Source: Patescibacteria group bacterium
Lineage (GTDB): Bacteria > Patescibacteriota > Patescibacteriia > 2-12-FULL-60-25
DNA: 11,528 nucleotides
Reading direction: 5' to 3'
Assembly (NCBI GenBank): GCA_018824765.1
Contig: JAHJFW010000064.1
Coordinates: 1 to 11,528, forward strand
A model generated the notes under the pieces. It searched no databases, was not told where the DNA came from, and saw only the letters and a list, made by a program, of their open reading frames with translations. The position numbers and the translations under genes are program-made. Positions 6,804-11,528 of the stretch are shown here, piece by piece. Every line of letters begins with the position of its first letter. The stretch's first letter is position 1.

Positions 6804-6818
6804 GTGCCTGGCACCTGA
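6800..6818. repeat. 19-bp palindrome, core AGGTGCCTGGCACCT
   Basis: TCAGGTGCC (6800-6808) and GGCACCTGA (6810-6818) are exact reverse complements around a single T. The tight, GC-rich hairpin resembles a REP unit; an operator is the alternative. No poly-T tract follows immediately on either strand. Confidence 0.7.
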
Positions 6819-6897
6819 TGTCTGGTTCTTTTGATTCATTATCCACAAGAAAAAAGAGCGGATTTATTTCTCAACCCAGCCAAAATTTGAAAATGCC

Positions 6898-6934
6898 GTT
6901 ACGCAATTTGACGCGGCCGGACAAATTGCGTAAC
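6898..6934. repeat. Inverted repeat with 13-bp arms, core TTACGCAATTTG
   Basis: GTTACGCAATTTG (6898-6910) and its exact complement (6922-6934) enclose an 11-nt GC-rich loop. AAAATTTG occurs as a direct repeat on either side (6882-6889 and 6937-6944). It is REP-like, or a regulatory hairpin of the divergent region. Confidence 0.75.
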
Positions 6935-6985
6935 AGAAAATTTGCTTGGTGTTCGTTGCGCGATTGGAACAATGTGTGGAAGAAA

Positions 6986-6994
6986 TGCTAAAAT
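6986..6994 (+). promoter_or_regulatory. Extended -10 promoter of the SpoIID-type gene
   Basis: TGCTAAAAT fits the extended -10 pattern TGnTATAAT with one mismatch. A TTGGAA at 6964-6969 is 19 nt upstream, a poor -35, which extended -10 promoters tolerate. Transcription would start near 7001, which puts the ATGs at 7047 and 7068 inside a short leader and excludes the earlier ATG at 6993. Confidence 0.45.
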
Positions 6995-6998
6995 GAAT

Positions 6999-7025
6999 CC
7001 AGACGTGAATCAGATATACGTCTGG
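6999..7025 (+). promoter_or_regulatory. Possible 5'-terminal stem-loop of the SpoIID-type mRNA
   Basis: CCAGACGT (6999-7006) and ACGTCTGG (7018-7025) form a perfect 8-bp stem around an 11-nt loop. If transcription starts near 7001, the stem is at the very 5' end of the message, a position known to protect mRNAs from decay. Confidence 0.4.
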
Positions 7026-7067
7026 TTAAACGTCAGTCACAAAATTATGAACTTCTTAATCACCACA

Positions 7068-9422
7068 ATGCCGCAAAAGTTGAAAGCAGTTACAGGCAAG
7101 CGCGGTCGCTTATTGGCAGACGGCAAAATTGGGGTTTTGAAATTGATTGCCAAGTCACTGCTCTTTTCGATGGTCAGCGGATTATTACTGGCTGTACAAC
7201 CAGTTGCTGCCGGAACAGAAGGCTATCAGGCGGAAGTTTCTACCGGTGCCGTCATGCTCGAAACCGGACAGGTCAAGTTGATAACTCTAAAATTCAAAAA
7301 CATCGGCTCTCAAACTTGGACGCGTGGGCAAAATGCAACGGCCGTTTATCTTTACGGCGACTCCACGATTTTCAAACATCCAAGCTGGATTAAGAACGAT
7401 CTTCCGGCGCTGATTGATCAAGCAACAGTGAAACTGGGCCAGATGGCCAGCGCATCTTTTTATGTGGTGGCCCCGTCAAATCCCGGTGTTTATACCGAGC
7501 GCTTTTTATTGTCTTCCGGCCCAAACGCTTGGATCAAGGGGTCGGTTGTAACTGTAACTTTTACAGTGCTTAAGGCGGCGGCCAAGACCGCTTCCGTTAG
7601 TTCGGGTTCAGGCTCAGCCGTTGTTGCGGTTACTGATAAAGTCCCGGCATCAAGCGAATACAAAGCTGTTTTGATTGATAAAGGTGGAATCGAGTGGCAA
7701 TTGAAACCGGAGGAGCATGTCGTGGTAGATATCAAATTTAAAAATGCCGGCACAAAAACTTGGCAGCGCGATGGCGGTGCATATTTGTCGCTTTACACTT
7801 GGGGGCCTAAATATAGGACAAGTTTGTTCAAGGATTTTTCATGGAAGACCGGGTCGCAATCCGGTGTTCTCGTTGAAAAAGAAGTGAAACCCGGTCAAAT
7901 CGGAACTTTGCGGCTAGAGCTGCGCGCCCCAACCTCGACCGGTTCGTTTCAAGAGCAATTTCAACTGGCGGTGGAGGACAAAGCTTGGGTTGACGGCGGT
8001 TCGGTAACTTTGCCGATCAGAGTTGTGGGTAACGGCACTGTTGTTGCAGAAGGTGATAAAGTTGAAAACCAAAACACGGAGTCAGACGGAACTTATGCCT
8101 CTATTTTGCTTTTGACTTCGAGCAAGAATTTGAAAATTGCTGGCAGTAGCCGCTTGCAATTGACGCACGGCTTTAAAAACGAAGGCACTGCAGTTTGGGG
8201 CAATCGCGAGCTTCGACTGTTGGAAGTCCAGCCGTCTTTAGGCGCTTATTCCAATGTGCACGATGAATCTTGGGCGTCGAGTGATGTACCGGTGAAGGAG
8301 AGCAATGTAATTTCGCCGGGGGAGATCGGCTTCGTGAGTTACACGATGAAAGCGCCGGCAAAAAAAGGCGATTATACGGTTTCATTTCAGCTGGTTGCGG
8401 ACGGGCGCGAAGTGGAGGGCGGGGAGATTTCAATTCCTGTAACAGTAACTTCGGACGGGTATGTTGATCCGACGCCGATTCCGATTCCGGGGCCGGCGGT
8501 TTCAAGTATTCCGCCGCCTTTAAACGGTGATGAAGCGTCTTTGCCGCCGGAACCGATAATCCGCGTTGGTTTGTATAAGACGACAGATGACACCATGATT
8601 TTGCGCGGCATCCAGACGGGCATGAATGTAACGCAGGCATCGCAGACGATTTGTACGTTTGCGCAAAATGAAGAGGCGACTGTGGTTTTTGACCGCAATA
8701 CAAAGATTTATCGATTGAGCGGACCGCGATGCACGAGCCAGTCCGACAGCCATTTTGTTTTCATTGCGGCAGACGGCATTTCTCCTTTGGAGATTACGGA
8801 TTACAGCCGGCCTGTGTCATGGTTGCCGGGCGCGAATGACAATAAGTTTCGCGCGAAATTGGAGTTGCGTTATACGCCGGCCACGGACGCTGTGTGGGTA
8901 ATTAATGAATTGCTCGTTGAATCGTATTTATACGGCATTGCCGAGACCTCGAATGTCAGCCCGTTGGAATACCAAAAAGCTCTGCTGACGGCGGCGAGGA
9001 CATACGCCATGTACCATGTGAACCGCGGGACAAAGCATGCCGATGAATTTTTTACGGTTGATGCGCATTTCGATCAGGTGTATCGCGGATACGGGCAGGA
9101 GGAGCGCAGTCCGGATATCGTGGACGGCGTGGTAAAAACCCGCGGCCAGATAGTTACTTATGACGGCAACTTGGCAATTACTCCGTATTTTTCACGATCC
9201 GACGGCCGTACGCGTGACTGGACAGAAGTGTGGGGAGGAAAAGGGTATGCATGGTTAAAGTCAGTGCCTGTTCCCCATGATGTCGGACAGACGCTGTGGG
9301 GACATGGGGTCGGCTTATCCGCGCGCGGCGCCTTGTATATGGCGTCTAAAGATAATGCGACTTATGACGCGATACTCAAACATTTCTATCAAGGGACGGA
9401 ATTAAGGAGAGCGTATAAATAA
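7068..9422 (+). CDS. Secreted SpoIID/LytB-domain protein with three NBR1-like Ig repeats
   Basis: The frame is open from 6942. Counting residues from there, the start is taken at Met43 (7068; Met36 at 7047 also possible) because a signal peptide follows: a basic stretch, the core 'SLLFSMVSGLLLAVQPVAA', then likely cleavage near residue 90. Three related domains of about 120 residues (about 95-211, 238-363, 384-505) share 'FKNxGxxTW', a central 'SW' and 'xPGxxG/Y...F.L', the pattern of NBR1-type Ig domains. A proline-rich linker (508-538) leads to a SpoIID domain: 'INELLVESYLYGIAETSNVSP', 'AARTYAMYH', 'DQVYRGYG', 'YFSRSDGRT', 'VWGG', 'GHGVGLSARGA'. SpoIID cleaves stem-peptide-free peptidoglycan glycan and its relative LytB enhances an amidase; Glu668 can align with the catalytic Glu allowing a two-residue gap. 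The inferred role is envelope peptidoglycan remodelling, with the Ig repeats as spacer or binding arm. Confidence 0.88.
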   Translation: MPQKLKAVTGKRGRLLADGKIGVLKLIAKSLLFSMVSGLLLAVQPVAAGTEGYQAEVSTGAVMLETGQVKLITLKFKNIGSQTWTRGQNATAVYLYGDSTIFKHPSWIKNDLPALIDQATVKLGQMASASFYVVAPSNPGVYTERFLLSSGPNAWIKGSVVTVTFTVLKAAAKTASVSSGSGSAVVAVTDKVPASSEYKAVLIDKGGIEWQLKPEEHVVVDIKFKNAGTKTWQRDGGAYLSLYTWGPKYRTSLFKDFSWKTGSQSGVLVEKEVKPGQIGTLRLELRAPTSTGSFQEQFQLAVEDKAWVDGGSVTLPIRVVGNGTVVAEGDKVENQNTESDGTYASILLLTSSKNLKIAGSSRLQLTHGFKNEGTAVWGNRELRLLEVQPSLGAYSNVHDESWASSDVPVKESNVISPGEIGFVSYTMKAPAKKGDYTVSFQLVADGREVEGGEISIPVTVTSDGYVDPTPIPIPGPAVSSIPPPLNGDEASLPPEPIIRVGLYKTTDDTMILRGIQTGMNVTQASQTICTFAQNEEATVVFDRNTKIYRLSGPRCTSQSDSHFVFIAADGISPLEITDYSRPVSWLPGANDNKFRAKLELRYTPATDAVWVINELLVESYLYGIAETSNVSPLEYQKALLTAARTYAMYHVNRGTKHADEFFTVDAHFDQVYRGYGQEERSPDIVDGVVKTRGQIVTYDGNLAITPYFSRSDGRTRDWTEVWGGKGYAWLKSVPVPHDVGQTLWGHGVGLSARGALYMASKDNATYDAILKHFYQGTELRRAYK

Positions 9423-9440
9423 GAGAAGTAGAGCAGTAGC

Positions 9441-9461
9441 ACTACCCACTACCACCTACCA
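9441..9461. repeat. Heptanucleotide array, unit ACTACCA
   Basis: Units ACTACCC, ACTACCA and CCTACCA run at an exact 7-nt period just before the ATG at 9464. Looser AGTAGAG/CAGTAGC units precede them at 9427-9440. The array fills the spacer after the SpoIID-type stop and replaces any Shine-Dalgarno. Confidence 0.6.
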
Positions 9462-9463
9462 CC

Positions 9464-9799
9464 ATGTCTTTTCTAAAAAATATTTTCGGCCGCAATGAGA
9501 CTGCGGCCAAACCGCAAATTTCAAGTGCGGAAAAACGCGTGCAAAAAATGCGTGCGCGGCTTGATGCTAAACGCGCCGAATCTTTTAATCGCGATTCCGC
9601 TATACGTGGGAATGACAAAATTTCTTCTGCCCGCGATTATCTTGCGCGCAGTTTGGGTAAAGCCGAGGGTTCAAAATACGGCACTTCGGTCGGACGTTTA
9701 AACAAAAATGCGAACGGATCTGCTTCCCCGAATACTCCGCGCCCAACGCTTCCACCGACTTTACCGCCAAAATTACCGCCCATCAGACCCAGGACCTAG
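9464..9799 (+). CDS. Small basic protein with proline-rich tail, function unknown
   Basis: I do not recognise this 111-residue product. It starts with 'MSFLKNIFGR', which could form a short amphipathic helix. Residues about 20-45 are highly charged and probably helical ('EKRVQKMRARLDAKRAESF'). The tail is low-complexity, with LPPT, LPPK and LPPI as three successive four-residue units. There is no signal peptide or membrane segment, and the protein is rich in Lys and Arg. It lies 41 nt after the SpoIID-type gene on the same strand and may share its transcript. There is no Shine-Dalgarno; a 7-nt array precedes the ATG and another supplies the TAG stop. The opening codons and position favour a real gene, but a spurious frame cannot be excluded. 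Confidence 0.5.
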   Translation: MSFLKNIFGRNETAAKPQISSAEKRVQKMRARLDAKRAESFNRDSAIRGNDKISSARDYLARSLGKAEGSKYGTSVGRLNKNANGSASPNTPRPTLPPTLPPKLPPIRPRT

Positions 9800-9819
9800 G
9801 ACGTAGGACCTAGGACTTC
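9792..9819. repeat. Heptanucleotide array, unit GGACCTA x4
   Basis: Units GGACCTA, GGACGTA, GGACCTA and GGACTTC run at an exact 7-nt period. The array spans the junction of two convergent genes: its first unit carries the plus-strand TAG stop (9797-9799) and its third the minus-strand TAG (complement of CTA, 9810-9812). The two CCTAGG copies (9795-9800, 9809-9814) could also form a small hairpin. Confidence 0.8.
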
Positions 9820-10388
9820 TTATCCGGCATGCCGAATTCTTCCACCGCCTCTTCGAGGTGTTTTTTGCGTTGTACTTCTGACATTTCCAGAATCAATTTA
9901 GCCGCATCATTGGGATGGGGAATGTCTTCAAAAATGAAACGCTGCTCTTCGCCGGCAGTTTGGATATACACTTCGCCGTAATCAAACATCGTTTTCCAAA
10001 ATCCGCGAACCTCGGACGTTACATCCTGCACGCGATACAAACGCAGCTCTGAAACCGTGCGTCCGAACAGTCCGTGCTGTTCGATATTTAAAATTCTGCG
10101 GTCAGTTACTATCCAGATGTCCAGATAATAGTCGATGTAATTTTGGTATAAAAAAAGCCATGCAAACAATAGGAAAATGGAGCCGCCTAAAACCAAAAGG
10201 GTTGTCAACGCTTGGTTGGAATATAGATCGGGTTTGATGATTTCGATTACGATGGCGATAGCAATCGGCAAGAGCAGGATAAAAAGCAGGGAAAAACCCA
10301 ATGGCAACAGCGTCAGCCAATGCCGCCTCAAAACCTTGACGACGTTTTCGTCCGGGGCTTGTCCGGGCAGATTTTTCAGGTTCATCAT
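9810..10388 (-). CDS. Membrane-anchored bacterial PH-domain protein (YdbS-like)
   Basis: At 192 residues, a short N-terminal stretch with 'PGQAPDENVVKVLRRHWL' is followed by two membrane helices (about 25-50 and 62-81) and a bacterial PH domain (about 84-168) with 'IVTDRRILNIEQHGLFGRTV', 'RVQDVTSEVRGF', 'YGEVYIQTAG' and 'FEDIPHPNDAAKLI'. A charged helical tail ends the protein. This is the usual layout of bPH2 proteins with a cytoplasmic PH module; their biochemical role is not established. The start ATG (10388) overlaps the TGA of the upstream gene as ATGA, indicating translational coupling. The next codon is also ATG, so either Met may be used. The gene converges on the small proline-tailed gene, with both stops inside one heptamer array. 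Confidence 0.9.
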   Translation of the reverse strand: MMNLKNLPGQAPDENVVKVLRRHWLTLLPLGFSLLFILLLPIAIAIVIEIIKPDLYSNQALTTLLVLGGSIFLLFAWLFLYQNYIDYYLDIWIVTDRRILNIEQHGLFGRTVSELRLYRVQDVTSEVRGFWKTMFDYGEVYIQTAGEEQRFIFEDIPHPNDAAKLILEMSEVQRKKHLEEAVEEFGMPDKKS

Positions 10389-10636
10389 AAGATTGGGATT
10401 TGCTGTGTGATTATTTCTCCGAAGCTAAGGTTCAGCGTCCAATCAACAGTAGTCAGATAAATGGATACGATGAGAATGATAATGGCGGCAACGCTTAAAA
10501 AAATAAAAGTCGAGAAATACGCCATTTTGCCTACTAATGCAAATCGCATCATTTGGACGATGCTGATAAATGCCAAGGCGACATATGCCAAGAGCAGAAC
10601 CAGCCAGATTATGAGGAAAATCGACAGCGGAATCAT
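10385..10636 (-). CDS. Small two-helix membrane protein coupled to the PH-domain gene
   Basis: This 83-residue product has no recognised family. Two strongly hydrophobic segments (about 4-27 and 38-61) are separated by a short loop with Arg31 and Lys37; a polar tail of about 20 residues follows. It resembles the uncharacterised small membrane proteins often found in small-genome bacteria. Support as a real gene comes from the ATGA overlap with the downstream PH-domain gene and from a -10-like box placed for a leaderless message. The two products probably work together, perhaps as a membrane complex, but this is inference from coupling only. It lies 83 nt downstream of ruvB on the same strand. 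Confidence 0.75.
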   Translation of the reverse strand: MIPLSIFLIIWLVLLLAYVALAFISIVQMMRFALVGKMAYFSTFIFLSVAAIIILIVSIYLTTVDWTLNLSFGEIITQQIPIL

Positions 10637-10642
10637 GGGGTA

Positions 10643-10650
10643 ATTTTATA
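10643..10650 (-). promoter_or_regulatory. -10 box for a leaderless transcript
   Basis: TATAAAAT on the minus strand ends 6 nt before the ATG at 10636, so transcription would start at or next to the start codon. No Shine-Dalgarno lies between them, as expected for a leaderless mRNA. The -35 is poor (TTGCGC about 15 nt upstream). Confidence 0.5.
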
Positions 10651-10695
10651 GTCTAAGAGCGGCGCGCGCAATATCCGATATAATCCGCCGCCAAT

Positions 10696-10730
10696 AACCT
10701 TTAACCTATCACCTAAAACCTACAACCTGA
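10696..10730. repeat. Heptanucleotide array, unit AACCTNN x5
   Basis: Units AACCTTT, AACCTAT, CACCTAA, AACCTAC and AACCTGA run at an exact 7-nt period for 35 nt. The array covers the last codons and the TAG stop of ruvB (10720-10722) and the spacer beyond. Confidence 0.8.
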
Positions 10731-11528
10731 TTTGGCTTGGCGGCAACGCGATGCCAAGATGCGTATAAGCGGCTTCAGTCGCCAGACGGCCGCGCGGAGT
10801 GCGGTCGATCAGGCCTTCTTGTAACAAAAACGGTTCGATGACTTCTTCCAAAGTATCAACGTCTTCGGCGGTTGAGGCGGCTAAAGTGGCGAGGCCGACC
10901 GGTCCGCCGTTGAATTTTTCGATCATGGCGCGCAAAGTTTTTCTGTCAGCTTCATCCAGCCCGCGCGGATCGATTTCCAGTCCGTTCAACGCGTCATCGA
11001 CAATCTGCGGAGCGAGATTACCGTCTTCACGCACTTGCGCATAATCGCGCACGCGCCGCAACAGGCGGTTGGCGACACGCGGCGTGCGTCTGGCCCGCGT
11101 GGCGATAATATGGGCGGCTTCATCGCTGATAGCGATGCCCAAAATTGCGGCACTGCGCTTAACAATCGCGCACATTTCATCCACGCCGTAGAAATCCAAA
11201 TGGAAGATGTTGCCGAAACGGTCGCGGAAAGGCGCGGAGAGGAGGGACATTCTGGTGGTTGCGCCGATGAGCGTGAAACGTTTCAAGTCGAGCCGCAAAG
11301 TGCGCGCTGTCGGCCCTTTGCCAATGACGATATCCAGCGCAAAATCTTCCATGGCCGGATACAGAACTTCTTCAATCGAACGGTTCATCCGATGGATTTC
11401 ATCTATAAACAGCACGTCGCCATCTTCGAGGTTGGTTAAAATCGCGGCTAAATCACCGACGCGTTCAAGCGCAGGCCCGCTGGTAACTCTGACATTTGCC
11501 GCCATCTCCATGCCGATGACATGAGCCA
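10720..11528 (-). CDS. ruvB: Holliday junction branch migration ATPase RuvB (N-terminus outside window)
   Basis: The frame is open to the window edge; the upstream codons continue as 'AHVIGMEMAANVRVTSGPAL', a typical RuvB segment, so the 5' part with Walker A lies outside. RuvB is the hexameric AAA+ motor that drives branch migration with RuvA. Visible landmarks are Walker B 'DVLFIDEIHR', sensor 1 'LIGATTR', the arginine-finger segment 'SAPFRDRFG', and sensor 2 and C-terminal winged-helix segments 'RTPRVANRLLRRVRDYAQV', 'GPVGLATLAAS', 'EEVIEPFLLQEGLIDRTPRGR' and 'AAYTHLGI'. The C-terminus is complete and ends in a TAG inside a heptamer array. The sequence is conventional, and the small membrane-protein gene follows on the same strand. 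Confidence 0.97.
   Translation of the reverse strand, partial: AHVIGMEMAANVRVTSGPALERVGDLAAILTNLEDGDVLFIDEIHRMNRSIEEVLYPAMEDFALDIVIGKGPTARTLRLDLKRFTLIGATTRMSLLSAPFRDRFGNIFHLDFYGVDEMCAIVKRSAAILGIAISDEAAHIIATRARRTPRVANRLLRRVRDYAQVREDGNLAPQIVDDALNGLEIDPRGLDEADRKTLRAMIEKFNGGPVGLATLAASTAEDVDTLEEVIEPFLLQEGLIDRTPRGRLATEAAYTHLGIALPPSQIRL

Larger units (their letters stand above)
6622..6985. other. Repeat-rich divergent spacer between flippase and SpoIID-type gene
   Basis: This stretch has no supported gene. In order it holds an 8-nt-period array (6667-6714), a pyrimidine-rich second 8-nt array (6723-6762), a 7-nt array (6776-6803), a 19-bp palindrome (6800-6818), an AT-rich stretch (about 6820-6890) with no convincing element, and an inverted repeat with 13-bp arms (6898-6934). 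A weak TTGACG/TAACAG pair with a 17-nt spacer (6908-6936) overlaps the last repeat. No clear promoter for the minus-strand flippase was found. Confidence 0.6.

Noticed and set aside
6942..7067. N-terminal extension of the SpoIID-type protein from the TTG at 6942
   Set aside because: It crosses the edge of a palindromic repeat, the predicted -10 box and a hairpin, and puts about 40 unlikely residues before the signal peptide.
8173..8703. 176-residue minus-strand frame
   Set aside because: Shadow of the SpoIID-type gene; low-complexity Ser/Pro composition and no family features.
10385..10387. UGA read as an amino acid (recoded genetic code)
   Set aside because: UGA ends the 83-residue gene exactly at an ATGA overlap with the next gene, and the long genes contain no in-frame UGA, so the standard code applies.
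10679..10684. Plus-strand TATAAT as a promoter
   Set aside because: A perfect -10 hexamer, but no plus-strand gene lies downstream and no -35 is seen; probably chance in AT-rich spacer.
5131..10730. CRISPR array
   Set aside because: The repeats are 7-8 nt, directly adjacent, different at each site and without spacers; no cas genes are present.

Overview
The window looks like chromosomal DNA of a Candidate Phyla Radiation / Patescibacteria bacterium. This is an inference from gene character and layout; no marker phylogeny could be run. The clues are short gene clusters, a two-helix PH-domain protein, a SpoIID-type wall protein in a probable non-sporulator, almost no Shine-Dalgarno sites, and AT-rich signals in otherwise mid-GC DNA. 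UGA is used as a stop (10385-10387), so the UGA-recoded Gracilibacteria/Absconditabacteria are unlikely.

Layout. 1-2061 (+): the end of a lipoprotein with beta-propeller (PD40-type) repeats, then a class-2-like dihydroorotate dehydrogenase (pyrD). 2062-2298: non-coding, with a 22-bp inverted repeat, a 28-bp perfect palindrome and a rho-independent terminator. 2299-3507 (-): an unusual regulator joining a sigma-70 region 4 module to an RNA polymerase alpha C-terminal domain. 3699-3788 (+): tRNA-Ser(CGA), followed by a bidirectional terminator. 3875-6621 (-): an O-antigen ligase-like protein and a polysaccharide flippase, the flippase transcribed first. 6622-7067: a repeat-rich divergent spacer with a probable promoter. 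7068-9422 (+): a secreted protein with three NBR1-like Ig repeats and a SpoIID domain. 9464-9799 (+): a small proline-tailed protein. 9810-10636 (-): a coupled pair, a two-helix membrane peptide and a PH-domain membrane protein. 10720-11528 (-): ruvB, cut by the window edge.

How the genes fit together. The flippase and ligase handle lipid-linked glycan export and transfer at the membrane, and the divergent SpoIID protein probably acts on peptidoglycan, so 3.9-9.4 kb reads as a cell-envelope region. pyrD serves pyrimidine synthesis and ruvB serves Holliday-junction migration. The sigma4-alphaCTD protein is a probable transcription regulator.

The most unusual features are (1) the sigma4-alphaCTD fusion and (2) short arrays with an exact 7-nt (once 8-nt) period at most gene boundaries. 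Each array has a different unit, and some supply the stop codons of the flanking genes. Several unrelated perfect palindromes of REP-like character share the same spacers.
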